NCBI GenBank assembly: GCA_020726505.1
Contig: JAHLEZ010000025.1
Span: forward strand, 372,001-436,000
DNA from: Leptodontidium sp. MPI-SDFR-AT-0119
Lineage: Eukaryota > Ascomycota > Leotiomycetes > Helotiales > Leptodontidiaceae
Length of the DNA stretch: 64,000 nucleotides
Reading direction: 5' to 3'
The notes below the pieces were generated by a model that was not told the origin of the DNA, searched no databases, and saw only the letters and a list, made by a program, of their open reading frames with translations. The position numbers were made by a program, and so were the translations under genes. Within the stretch, counting starts at the first letter, position 1. Each line of letters opens with the position of its first letter. Shown in pieces: positions 43,425-56,278 of this stretch.

Positions 43425-43605
43425 AACGGTCTCAGGTGGAAGCGTGGTCTCTCATGTTAGCTCTGAAGTTATCAGGTTATGTGTGGAAAATAAGGTCATA
43501 TTGCTACGTCTTCCACCACATACAACACACCTCCTACAACCTTTGGTCTTTTTGCATCACTTGCAAGCTTATACAAGAGCGAAATACTGCACCTCGATCT
43601 CTTCA
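43425..43605 (+). pseudogene. relic of a pogo/Fot1-type DDE_1 transposase
   Basis: Plus-strand SHVSSEVIRLCVENKVILL directly followed by PPHTTHLLQPL is the segment around the second catalytic Asp of Fot1/pogo transposases. A frame change then gives LFASLASLYKSE, which continues the family pattern. Nothing else of the element, and no TIR, is visible. It ends at the carboxylesterase stop codon, so it forms part of that gene's 3' flank. Confidence 0.7.
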
Positions 43606-45794
<2,189 letters not shown>

Positions 45795-45919
45795 GATCGA
45801 TTGGTAATCAAGGCAGTTGGGTTATCTGAAACAAAAACAATGCAAATACTACGTAGGCAATACTTATAGGTACATATACCGGTAGAGAGAGATTCGAGAG
45901 TCGAGTGTATTCATCCATC

Positions 45920-46060
45920 TTCGGGCTTCGGAAGCAATTACCGATTCCCCCGCAATTCCCCTTCGCATTGGTAATAGTTATGGAGTATATCGTTAATTTT
46001 TCACCTCCCACTTTCGGGGTTCGGATGGAATTACCGACTCCCTGCACTTTCCCCACACAC
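45920..46060. repeat. imperfect direct repeat upstream of the esterase
   Basis: CTTCGGGCTTCGGAAGCAAT (from about 45920) and TTTCGGGGTTCGGATGGAAT (from about 46011) each run on into a TTACCGA-TCCC-GCA-TTCCCC string, about 91 bp apart. This lies 120-270 bp upstream of ATG 45794 on the esterase's side, so it may be promoter sequence. Confidence 0.6.
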
Positions 46061-46249
46061 CGCTTCGTATGGGAAAGTACTACCAAGGCATACCCACCTC
46101 AAACTTGCTCCTGCTCCCCCACCATAAGACTAAACAATCCTCCCTTCACGATAGCCGCCTGGAACTATGCCACGGTTAATCTGCGACCGTCCCTTAACCT
46201 TGCTGCCGAATCTCGTACACCTTTATAATCGTGTTGAACGTCGTCGTTT

Positions 46250-47540
46250 TAAACTGAAGATTTAACTACGCTATCTCGAATATTCTTAAAATCTAATCGA
46301 CTAATATAATATAAGACAATCGTTAATTCTAATTATGCTAATTTTATTAAAAATAACCTCTAAAATATTGTTAATAAGTTTAGTAAATAAGAGAGCAAAT
46401 ACTTAATTAACGATGTAAAGTACGTAATCTAATTAACTTTTAAATTAGATTCTGTGCTTATTTACTTAAGGCGCTACTTTAGCGCATAATAATACGGAAG
46501 TATTTAAAAAGATTATAATAGCATTTTTTATTGCTTAGTGTAACGTAATTATAATATTTAATAAATTATCACGTGTATGCTATATGATTTATTTTATTAA
46601 GAAATAATCAAAATTAAGAAAATGAAATGCTAAGGTGCTAAGCCTATCTGTAATAGGTTATATTTAAAATAAATAAAAAAACACGTGATGCTTAGTTTTC
46701 TTGGATTTAAGAACGTTAAATTCCGGTAATAACTTCAAAATTGTGTATTAAAACGAGTTTTTAACTTATACTAAAAAAGAGGAAGAGTTTAATTATTACG
46801 ATTAACCTTAAGTTAATACAATAGTATTCCTTAAAAAAGTAAGAAAGTATTAAACTTGTACTTAGACCTAAGGGTACGCTTAATAATTAAAAGAAAAAAT
46901 AAGAAAAGAAAAGCTTTAAAAGTTAACTTAAGTATAAGAGTCTTAAGAAAAGGTATTAGCGCTTCGCTAATATGATTGCTTACTTATCTTCTTTAATATT
47001 TTATTACGTATTTTAATTACACTTTAAGTTATTAAGTTAATATAACTAATCTTACCTCTTTTTTCTCTTAGCTCGTAATATTACCCCTTTCCTTCGAAAA
47101 ACTATGTCCTCGTAGTTATAATTATAACTTAATCGTTTTTTAAGTTGCCGTAATCGTTGATTTTAGCGTTATAAGCCTTTAACTATTTATTTAAGGCTTT
47201 TAGTAATTTTTTTTACTCAAGGATTACGAAAGTGAAAGGCCATGATTATATAAGATATAATTATAATATTAAAGCATAGGTATTATTTTAAATCTTCGTT
47301 AGCGCTAAGCTACTTAATGCAATACAGAAAAACAACTATTGAAGATGCTGAGAGTTGCCCACAAGAGTGTCCGTGACCACGTCCTCGAGTCAAGGGCTGT
47401 TCCGATCGCGCAAGTCCCTCGCAATGACGTTCGAAGTGATACCTACCTATGGTGGGATGCGGTGGCGGAGATACTGGAGAGCGGGAAAGAGAGGAGAGAG
47501 GAACGATGACCATGAATGAGGCGACAGTAGTGACTGACTA
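46250..47540. other. AT-rich stretch, no gene
   Basis: 46250-47320 has the same TA-dense, ORF-free look as 6960-10090 and is probably a RIP-mutated repeat remnant. Composition returns to normal near 47330. No motif or terminal repeat recognised. Confidence 0.65.
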
Positions 47541-47547
47541 TTGAGGA

Positions 47548-47811
47548 ATGATGCATTCACGTTCTAAGCCTCTTGACATTTATGACGGCCCTAATAGTGA
47601 TCTCGAGATGTTGAATCCTGAAGCAACTGAGGCTGTTCGACCACCGGCGAGGACGAAAAGTGAAAAACTTTCAAGGCGCTCGAATATTATGGCGCATGTC
47701 AAGGAAGACACTCCGCAGGCTGGGAAAAGAGCGAAATGCGAAAACAAAACGCATCTAGGAAGGAAGCCGGAGCAGTCTAGATTGAAAGCTAAGGGGGAGA
47801 AGATGTCATGA
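47548..47811 (+). CDS. short hypothetical ORF, low support
   Basis: An 87-codon Lys/Arg-rich ORF from ATG 47548 (MMHSRSKPLDIYDGPNSDLE). Nothing recognised. It could be the first exon of a gene continuing at about 48115 (acceptor TTTTGCAG) into the ORF ending at 48459, with the long T tract inside the intron, but no donor is clear. Confidence 0.25.
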   Translation: MMHSRSKPLDIYDGPNSDLEMLNPEATEAVRPPARTKSEKLSRRSNIMAHVKEDTPQAGKRAKCENKTHLGRKPEQSRLKAKGEKMS

Positions 47812-47866
47812 AGACTCGAGGATTAGAGTTGATGGTTTTCATTTGTAACGTTAGTATTAAGGGTCT

Positions 47867-47868
<2 letters not shown>

Positions 47869-47899
<31 letters not shown>
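47869..47899 (+). repeat. 31-base poly-T tract
   Basis: An uninterrupted run of T on the plus strand. As poly-A on the minus strand it could be the tail of a retroposed sequence lying to its right; I could not find a matching target duplication. Confidence 0.9.
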
Positions 47900-47900
<1 letters not shown>

Positions 47901-48108
47901 GAATGTTTGTAGGAATGCGATGCAGAATTCTCATATGATTATCAGGAATAGCTCGAAAAATTCTTTTTTAGGCCAAATTTAACGCAAACAGCCTCAAGAT
48001 TGGCCAAGAGTCTCCCCGGAGGCGCTGTCCACGGGCCGAGGCACGTTGTAATTGTGTTTTAAGTTGGGTTTTCACTCTTATCTCAACTCAACCTAATATC
48101 AACTACTT

Positions 48109-48459
48109 TTGCAGCCTACAGAATCTCGTTCTCTCTGCGGCCAAAACTATAATCAGAAGTTGGATTTCTTATCGAAGATAAGAGGGCTGGGGGCGGACCA
48201 ATGGGAAGAGTTACTCGAGTGTGACCATGCTGGAAGCGAACTCCTTTGCGATTGTCGAGCCGCCTTCAAGAAATGCCGAGTTAATAGGAGCGCATCAGGA
48301 TGGCGAGTGCGACTCAACAAGGGAATAAGTCAGCTGGGAAAAGGGAAGCAGTGGAATCCATCGGGAAGTCGAAGTATAGGCGTGTGCCTTCTTAGGCATA
48401 TTGTTTACTACGAAAAAGTTTGGGAAAAGATGTATGATCCAATGAGGCAATCGAAGTGA
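48109..48459 (+). CDS. hypothetical ORF, low support
   Basis: A 116-codon open frame following a TTTTGCAG acceptor-like site; it contains LECDHAGSELLCDCRAAFKK. It has no known domain. It may be a second exon of the ORF at 47548, or spurious. Confidence 0.25.
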   Translation: MQPTESRSLCGQNYNQKLDFLSKIRGLGADQWEELLECDHAGSELLCDCRAAFKKCRVNRSASGWRVRLNKGISQLGKGKQWNPSGSRSIGVCLLRHIVYYEKVWEKMYDPMRQSK

Positions 48460-49000
48460 ACGAATTATTGTATAATCCACTAGTTTGTTTCCCACAATGA
48501 TACCGTTCCATATAATAATAATCATAGCGAAAGAATAGTCTGTTGCCTTTTCTATTACTAGCCTTATTTATTCTTTCGAGGTCAACTTTACCGTTATTTT
48601 GTGGTGTTCGAGTGTACTGTCACTCATCCCCGTATCCCAGCAGTAACACTCCCCGTACTGCCATCCCCTCCACGGCTTCCGGCTTGACCACCCTTGCCAC
48701 CCCTTCACAAATTTAACTATGTGAGGCCGTTCCCTAGAGGCTCTATCCCAGTAGCTCGACTCGCAACTCCGATGCCCCTCCTCACAACTCGTGGTGAAGA
48801 ATTCTTCGTTTCTGGGTTACGTACTGGTCATCAATCACAGACATATAATTGGATTTCGGGTTTCAGTTAAGAGATTTCAAATTTCAGTTTCCTAAACTCC
48901 GAAATGCCGTTCACTGTGGGATATGGTCTAATTACCCAGCAGCGACTGTCCAAACAAGGCTCTCATCCATTACCAACCCAGGCAGTCAATGGTACATCAC
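48460..49000. other. intergenic, no gene seen
   Basis: ORFs that begin here and extend to about 49230 are antisense to the C-terminal exon of the rhodopsin-domain gene. No motif noted. Confidence 0.5.
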
Positions 49001-50445
49001 TCAAACTTTATCCTCCGCCTTCATTTCAGGCGTCATCTCATTCTTCGTCGACCAGACACTCCCCTCGCGGGACGCACGTCCACCAATTTTGTCAACTGTC
49101 ACTTCTGTCGTCTTCGTAATGGCATTCCCCTGGAAAAAAATGATCTCATCACTGCTGTTCCGGTCCAAGCCGCCACGCTGTATATGTGTTGATGTGCTTG
49201 CAACATGTGTCGAGACAAGGGATTTCTGAATCTTGGAACCGGGCATACCTCCATGCGGGAATACGCGGAGTTCGTGCGAATTGTTGTTACTCTTGCTCCT
49301 TGAGGAGGAGTTGTAGCCCTTAAGTGATTTGTCGAGGATGTGTCGGAAAAGAGGTTTCATGCAGGCGAGACACGAGGCGATGATTCCGGTATTGCATTCG
49401 ACGCTGATGATTGCTGTTAGCTTTGTCACCAGGGTATTCGGAATTGGGCACTTACGCTACCCAGATTGTGATATAGGTTGAGTCCCATAGGAAATCGCCA
49501 TTTTTTCCGTAGTTAGGGAGATAGGACATCTTGATCATTGCTGCGACGGAAGCGCTGGAGGTGTAAGATTAGTAACTCGAATTATGGGAGGAAAAATGGT
49601 CATACAAGACTCCTAATCCCATGATACAAATCAAAGATGCTTTGACGCGAATTTTTAATTGAACGTTCCATAGCATGGGAATTGGCATGGCCGCAAAGAG
49701 TAGATCAGTGAGAATGCTCAGACCTTATGCAGCCATTAGCCTTCCGAATTAAAGGAGCAGTTGGAGCCTTGAACTTACTCGAATTTACATAGCTCAGACT
49801 TCTCAGGGTTGCTGGAGTCCAGCATGTGGCCTTTATGGTTGGGTCCCAGAGGATAGCCAAGTTCGTACATTGGAGCAAGATAGTCATAAAGCATGCTGTG
49901 GTATAGGCAATTAGGAAAGCAATGATTCCCCATAGGGTCCTCTTGTAGGTTTTGTTAGGTGCAATACGCTGCAGGAAAAGTGCGATGGACACCTTTACAG
50001 TAGTAATGCCCCAGAGGTAGATTGGCTGAGTCGCAAAATTGAGTTTCAGTCCAGTGGTAGCTTCCGCGGGACTCAAGTATTGAATGTGACGGCCTGCGCC
50101 GCTCTGCACTTCTGGAATAATGAGCGCCATTCCTGTTATTGAGAGGGCCTTTGGTTTTGTTAGATTACTGACTCTAAGTGTGTTATTGGGGATCCGTACC
50201 ATTGCTAGCAAGATTACGTAGTCCTGCTTAGATTAGCATGCTTCCGCTAAGATTGGGAAAGAATTTAACAGATTCCAGGGTAAGCTCACATCTGGCCCTA
50301 TACTATGCACCATACGTGCCCGCACCCAGATCCTACAACAGACTGCTGCTAGCGCCAAAACTGTCATAGTGCCACACGCTGCAAGTATTGAACCTCCTCT
50401 GTTGATGTCTGGTTGATTTGCACTGGGCGGCATTGTCGCTGACAT
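49001..50445 (-). CDS. seven-helix rhodopsin-domain membrane protein (PTH11-like group)
   Basis: ATG 50445 (MSATMPPSANQPD) precedes TM1 (GGSILAACGTMTVLALAAVC) and the Arg-rich CRIWVRARMV. Later exons give DYVILLAM, LYLWGITTVKVSIALFLQRI (with the typical Lys in TM3), YKRTLWGIIAFLIAYTTACF, CTNLAILWDP, CWTPATLRSLSYVNS, ILTDLLFAAMPIPMLW, KASLICIMGLG, SAAMIKM and ECNTGIIASCLACMKPLF. A long Ser-rich cytoplasmic tail ends at 49001. This is the fungal rhodopsin-domain/SAT4 family order. Related PTH11 receptors act in surface or host sensing, but most members are uncharacterised. At least six short introns; frames intact. No CFEM domain is present. Confidence 0.87.
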
Positions 50446-52064
50446 GATATCCAATGCACCCTGAGGCGTTAAGGAGGGAGTGGGTTGCTTTAGCTGTAGG
50501 TATTCCCCTCAGCTGAGCAACTGGTCAGCTTGAAGAGCAAACATGGAGAAGAATATGTATGGAAATAAACTCCCGGAATTAAAATAAGCTTTTGTGGGGA
50601 ATCCACTGACGAGATCTACAAGGCGGGAGAGCCCGATTTGGTCCCAAGGCAAAAATTTAGTTTCAAATGTTGAGATTCGGTTTGAAAGAGCACCAGTCTT
50701 TTTAAATATAGACCAGCCTTCGAAGAGATAAGTAAGGCACAATGGCCAGATATAATTCCCTCGCCCGGACCCTTTTGTGTTTTCCATCTGGTCAGGATGT
50801 GTGACCACTTGCACGTTCCTCGGTTAAAGTCACGACCAGATTGAAGTAGGTAGGGTACGTGAGGTATTAAAATCGGCATTCGAATGGAGGCTTGGCTGCA
50901 TGCGCTATCATGCATGTGACTATGGTACCTTGTACTTCCCCTCATGCGAAATAAACCCAGCCAAGCCTTTTAGAGGTTTCCTATCGACTTTACTTAATAT
51001 GGTAGCATTTCTTCAGATTGTAGGCTTTGATTGGCTCGATTCACCTGCTCCGAGAGAAATCTCTAGAATGCTTGGCAGGGTTTATTTCGCCAGAGGTGAA
51101 GTAATCGTCGGGTTTAAGCGATGCCTCCCACGTCTCTTCAGTGGAGGCATAGCTTACTTCGAAGTAAGTCTGACGATTAGAGGCCAACATGTAAGTTTAA
51201 ATTAAGTGTAGGCTGTGCGAGAAACATTGGACAGGGGTTTTCGCTACCCCCTGGACCCCTCAGGCCAGGCAAACCCCATGAATAGGCAAGAAGTGCCGAA
51301 GCTGTCGCAGGGTCGTTCTTCGGAAGAACAATTACCGTAGAGAAGCCCAAGTGTAAACACATTTGCAAGAGGAGCCTAGCTCTTGTATCGAAAAAGTCCG
51401 GACGGAGCCTGAATGCATCCCCTTTCCCTTGGTATTCTGTAAGCGGCTTCGCGAAGATTCGGTCCGAATCAGAGGTCCGAAAGCATTGATAACCAATAAG
51501 AACTGCCGCTTTCAGGAGCCAAGGCCTAATTGGGGTTATAGATAGGGTAGTTGTTGCGAAGCACGAATGCTCCTCATTACTCTTCCACAGAGGTTTTGTA
51601 TGGTAAGCGAGCGGCGTCAGACCCTTGAGGGGGTGATTATTTGTCCTTGTACGTACCAAAGGATCTGGGCAAGGAACACCCTAGGGAACCCCAACCCCTC
51701 TACAGCCTTTCCTCCCTCTTATCTGCAGGACCCATCCCTTGTTCGCCTATATTCCATTGAGCCAAGCGAGATGTCTTCACGCGCCACATGATTGGTGCGT
51801 TTTCTGCCAGCTCTTTTACAGTAGTAAACATGGTAAAATTCGGGGAAGTTTCCGTTCGGAGTTGATCGAACCGGTAGTGGCTCTGGATTCAGCAACGGAG
51901 CCGCCAGAATGTCCTAACTAGAATGATTCAAGACAGTCATTGTAGAGATGGTTCAAATACTTCGGTCAGACCCATCCAATTTCAATCTCCAGTCCACTAC
52001 CTGTCTGGCTTTGTTTGCAACCTTTAAGAAAGATTGTCAAAGTTGTTTCATACCTCTAATTAAA
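50446..52064. other. 1.6-kb intergenic region, no supported gene
   Basis: The longest ORF (51177-51659 minus, 160 codons) matches nothing known, has no splice or start support, and is overlapped by other ORFs. The base composition is ordinary. Confidence 0.55.
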
Positions 52065-53465
52065 ATGCGCCTCTCTGCACGACATATTAGTTTGGCTTGG
52101 CTAACGGCTGTGGCATTTGCTTCACCCGTCCCCGGTAACGGAAGTGACGCCGCCACTCTAAAACGCTTAGCCCAGACTGCTTCCACCAACGAGCTTGCAT
52201 ACCTTTCCAACAGAGCGATGAAGCGCAGCTCAACATGCACTGCGGAAACACTCTCTATACGCAAAGAATGGTATGTCGCTATCCGAATGAGCCGTGATGC
52301 CCAACAGGCAGGCTTTTCTAATCACGTATTGCAGGGGCACCCTCTCCGCAGAGGAGAGAATTGCATACACAAATGCTGTGCTTTGCTTGCAGGAAAAGAC
52401 TTCTTTTACACCCACAAACCTCGTCCCAGGAGCCAGGTCGCGGTTTGATGATTGGGGTACTCTTTTCCAAATCTAATTACCAGATCAAGCTTAACTAATT
52501 CCCGATATATAGTGGCAACGCACATCAACCAAACCTTGAACATCCACTACACGGTAAGTCATTGCTCAAGCCGTCCTCGACTTTAAAGTTCACTAACTCC
52601 TTTCATGTTCAGGGAACATTCCTGGCCTGGCATCGGTGGTTCACGTGGATCTATGAGCAAGCTCTCAGAACCGAGTGTAACTACACGGGAACTCAACCGT
52701 AAGCCTTCCAAAACAACATCATGGAGCCTGGCTAATCTACGTAGGTACTGGGATTGGGGCCTTTACTCTTCAAACACTACCTCTTCTCCAGTCTTCGATG
52801 GTAGCGCAACAAGCATGTCGGGAAACGGAGAGTATATACCAGGTCATAGCCCGATTACGTTATCCATGCCTCCCTATCCCGATGTTATCCTACCGGCCGG
52901 TTCAGGAGGAGGCTGTGTTATATCCGGTCCCTTTCAGAATATGACCGTGAATCTTGGGCCCGTTGCCCTTCCTCTCAGCAACGGTTCAGTCGCTTCAGGA
53001 TTAAACTACAACCCGCGTTGTCTAAAGCGTGATATCGGCTCAGCAGTCAACCAAGCTTATGCTAACTACACTTCGATCGTGAATCTCATTGTAGAAAACG
53101 ATAATATTGACGACTTCCAGATGGTAATGCAAGGCGTCCCAGGCTCAGGGAGCATCGGAGTTCATGGCGGAGGTCATTACACGATTGCCGGTGACCCTGG
53201 AGCAGATTTCTATACATCACCTGGCGACCCGGTCTTTTATCTACATCATGGGATGATTGATCGTACTTGGTGGATTTGGCAGAACTTAGATCTGGAGCGC
53301 CGGCGGGATGCCATATCTGGCACGGGCACTTTCCTGAATAACCCTCCATCGGCGAATACAACTCTTGATACGATCGTGGATCTGGGATATGTTACGGATG
53401 TGTCAATTGCAATGAGAGACATTATGAGTACGACGGATGGACCTTTCTGCTACACGTATGCATGA
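52065..53465 (+). CDS. secreted tyrosinase (short central-domain form)
   Basis: Exons 52065-52270, 52335-52456, 52513-52553, 52613-52698 and 52745-53465 join in frame to 391 residues. A signal peptide is clear (MRLSARHISLAWLTAVAFAS). Copper site A: THINQTLNIHYTG, then TFLAWHRWF, giving the His residues across two small exons. The next block is PYWDWG. Copper site B: GVHGGGHYTI (HxxxH-type) and DPVFYLHHGMIDRTWW. The enzyme oxidises phenols to quinones using a type-3 dinuclear copper centre. The length and signal peptide match the short secreted ascomycete tyrosinases, which lack the C-terminal inhibitory domain of the longer intracellular enzymes. There are no defects in the frame. An upstream ATG (51948) is in another frame and is not used. 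Confidence 0.93.
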
Positions 53466-54725
53466 GTATAGAGTCGGGGAGATAAACCAAGAGCGTTGAT
53501 TTTGTAACTAGTATATACATACAGACAGCCATAAGCTCGTTCAAAACGCCCTTCTGCTTACAGATAGTAACTCTTGAGAATAAATCCATCACTGCAGTCG
53601 GTGTCATGTTTTTTCTCAAGTAGTGTGACGGTGCAAGAGCACGAACGAGGTCAAATACCACATGGGTAAAGTGATTGTTTACGAGGGAGGAAAGAGTTCG
53701 TAAGGAAATCTCTGACTTAAACTGAATTGCATATATAAAATATACATAAAACTATTCACAAAAGTATAAGTTGTCACCTGACTAGTTTCCCCTCAACACT
53801 GCGTCTAATAAATGACAAAAATGGGAACTGTTGCCGCTGCGATGTTTTAGCGTATTTATCTCCAATAACCCCCGGGGGGGAGGGGGTTGTTTTGTTTTTT
53901 AAGTTTATTCGCCCGGTTTTTAACCTAAAGGGCCTTAGTCTATATTACATAATCTACTTCGTAAAGCCTGTACAGAAATGCCTCTTCTAGTATCTTTCAC
54001 TTTTGGTAATTGTTCTAAATAAACGAGGTCTTGTGGATAATTAGTAGTAAGTGAGCTTAAAGATTATTTCTCTAAGTGTTTAATGTCTTATTATCGGCGA
54101 CTGAAGCGAGACCTACTAAGGACACGAGAGTTATTAGGAATTAGTCAGGGCGAGAGAATAAGATAGGATTTACTATTATAAAGTGTTCGCTGCCTGTTTT
54201 ACCTTTATGTCTAGTCGCCCTGCAGTAATAGCGAACTTAATCGTTACTCGAACCGCGTTTATATTTAGTGTCTATTTCTTTAGGTTAAATGGGGATTTCC
54301 CCCTTCAGTAAAGGAGAGATTACCTCTTCTTGTGTCTGTCTATGCTAGTATTTACGTTCGATATATATCTTATCTCGTGTATTAAAAGAGAAAGTGCTTA
54401 ACCGTTTCCCTTGCTTGGCCGCATTAATATTAGTCTAATTTCGCTACTCTAATTAATCCGATAGAGGTATTTATTAAGTCGTGCCATTCCCATTCGGAGT
54501 TGTGCTAATACGTTCGCTTTCCTCTACTTCAGGCCGTCATAAGGTACGAGTGTGCTTGCTTAGCAGTGCTATGTCTATTTCTTTCGAGTACTTTCTTACT
54601 CTGTTTGGTAGGTCTTTATTTCCTTTTTTATTATGGCGTTATTTATAATAGTGGACTTAGCTTATAGATATTGTCTTTGTGGGGTTTGACCTGGCTTAGT
54701 GGCTTTTCGCGTTATTTCCTTTGCT
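53466..54725. other. non-coding region, AT-rich in part
   Basis: 53466-53870 is ordinary 3' flank. A CCCCCGGGGGGGAGGGGG palindrome-like run lies at about 53870-53887. From about 53890 to 54720 the sequence has no ORF and a patchy repeat-like composition, and it ends abruptly where the truncated SMP-30-like ORF begins. It is probably an inserted or rearranged repeat, identity unknown. Confidence 0.5.
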
Positions 54726-55406
54726 CTACCGCCCAGTTCGAAGCTCCCCATCCTCAAATACATGAATTCCATTTATACCCATTTCAATACCACTCGCAGA
54801 TCCTTGAGCTGACATGGCTGGGTTGGTAATGGAAATGGCGTAAGTCTTAGTATTGACATCGAGCATGGAAAAGCTTCCAAGGATTGAATCAGAGATAAGA
54901 AGCTTCGAGTTATTTGTTGAGGATAGGCGGCACATGCCGTTCAGAAAGATAGTGTCCGGAAACGATGCAACCAATTCTACCTTTGCTGGCGTTACGATGT
55001 TCCCGCAGTTTTCAAAACTAAACGGACGGAGGTTTACTCTCCGGACAGCCATGGATCCTTCGATAGGGGTAAGTCCAGAAATATTTCCAGCGGCAACATA
55101 GAACACATCTTTCTCGAGCTCAGCTATACCTGCTACTCCTGTGGCTTGCGATATACTCGCTACCAGAATGGGTGACTTTCCAGTAAAAGGCTCAACAAGG
55201 AAGACAGATGGCAACGAAAGTGAGATGACGAGGAGATCTCCATTTTCTCGAACAGCAAGGTTCTCAACCCATGACGCACTTGGGAATTCAGCGACAACGG
55301 TGAGTGGATAAGGTGGGATTCTGGCGTCGATTGGAGCAGACCAGGCTAGGGTCGCAAATGACACACTCAGTAGTATAAGGCAGAACTGGAAGGTTGAAAT
55401 GAACAT
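54726..55406 (-). pseudogene. SMP-30/gluconolactonase-like secreted beta-propeller, C-terminally truncated
   Basis: ATG 55406 starts a good signal peptide (MFISTFQFCLILLSVSFATL), then repeated propeller-like blades: ENLAVRENGDLLVISLS, VAGIAELEKDVFYVAAGN, LVASFPDTIFLNGMCRLS, KLLISDSILGSFSMLDV and GINGIHVFEDGEL. Fungal relatives are usually near 330-350 residues; this one stops after 226, in the middle of a blade, exactly where the repeat-like DNA starts (GELRTGR, stop 54726). I infer loss of the C-terminal third by insertion or rearrangement. A possible remaining exon was looked for to the left and not found. The function would have been an extracellular hydrolase-like or sugar-lactone-binding role; unproven. 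Confidence 0.7.
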
Positions 55407-56192
55407 GACTGTGCTTTCTTGATGAACGAAGGTGACGCTGCAGAGGAAAATCGATGCTTAGGCGGTTGTTTGGCTATGATGGGATTCCTCACGACATATA
55501 CCTTCGTACCTCTCTCCACCGCAGCTTCCACAGAGTCGAACTTTGATTAAGTTGTACTCGCGGAGCATTAACAATGTTCTCCTTTGCTGAAGCGGTCATT
55601 TTGGCATCTGGTGTCAGATATCGTGATTAATAGACACTAGGAGGTCGGGAAGCTGGGCGCCAGTGGCTGTGTCAGCCAACATAAAGTTTACAAGGAATAT
55701 AAATTAGCCCAAACGACGGGGAGATGGATGTTCCGAAGTCCTCAAAGGCTCAGGTATGAGGAGAAGGATACTTGGTGGTTGGGATAACCTGCAAGGTGGT
55801 TCTGATAGATTCTCGTCCACAAGCAGGCCAATTCTGATTATCCCTTCCACCCTCAAATAGCACCTTTTTAGCTCAGAGCTGTAGTGGAGTCGAATTGAGT
55901 GGTAGTGGGGAGTAATATCGCTGGCGAGCCTTGGTTAATATATAATATGGAGCTTCCCAACCTCACTATTTGAGCGGTAGAAATGCGTTGACGCGGTTTG
56001 GTGATTGGGAACTGTAATGTGAAGTAAGAATTAGTATAAAAGGACTCGAAATTCTATGATCCTACACTCTGAATCGTTAGCTTTCTTTACTCTTTTTAAA
56101 CATGTCTTCCAAAGCCTCCACGCCGCTCTCTAGCCCCCCTACAACCTCTATTGTCGATGGCAACGCTCCAAGCTCACCGACACCTCTTGTAA
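55407..56192. other. intergenic region
   Basis: No gene seen. Contains a TATA box at 56035-56041 about 60 bp before a short ORF. Confidence 0.5.
56035..56041 (+). promoter_or_regulatory. TATA box candidate
   Basis: TATAAAA lies 61-67 bp upstream of ATG 56102 with a CT-rich stretch (CTTTCTTTACTCTTTTT) between them, a classic fungal core promoter arrangement. Confidence 0.5.
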
Positions 56193-56278
56193 TCACCCAT
56201 ATTCGACCTCGTCGTGGCCGGCGTACAAGTATAGCTCCAAAAACGTTGTATCAAGAAGGGGAATATAATATGAGGTAG
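56102..56278 (+). CDS. 58-codon ORF behind a good core promoter (probable gene stub)
   Basis: MSSKASTPLSSPPTTSIVDG opens a Ser/Thr/Pro-rich then Arg-rich short product. The promoter-like context suggests the true 5' end of a gene, but the frame stops at 56276-56278, in sequence that on the other strand belongs to the ORF at 56193-57637. Most likely a breakpoint joins two gene remnants near 56240-56260. Unrecognised. Confidence 0.35.
   Translation: MSSKASTPLSSPPTTSIVDGNAPSSPTPLVITHIRPRRGRRTSIAPKTLYQEGEYNMR

Noticed and set aside
48849..49229. 126-codon plus-strand ORF
   Set aside because: Antisense to the C-terminal exon of the rhodopsin-domain gene.
51177..51659. 160-codon minus-strand ORF
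   Set aside because: No recognisable domain, no splice or promoter support, overlapped by equally long ORFs on the other strand; treated as chance.
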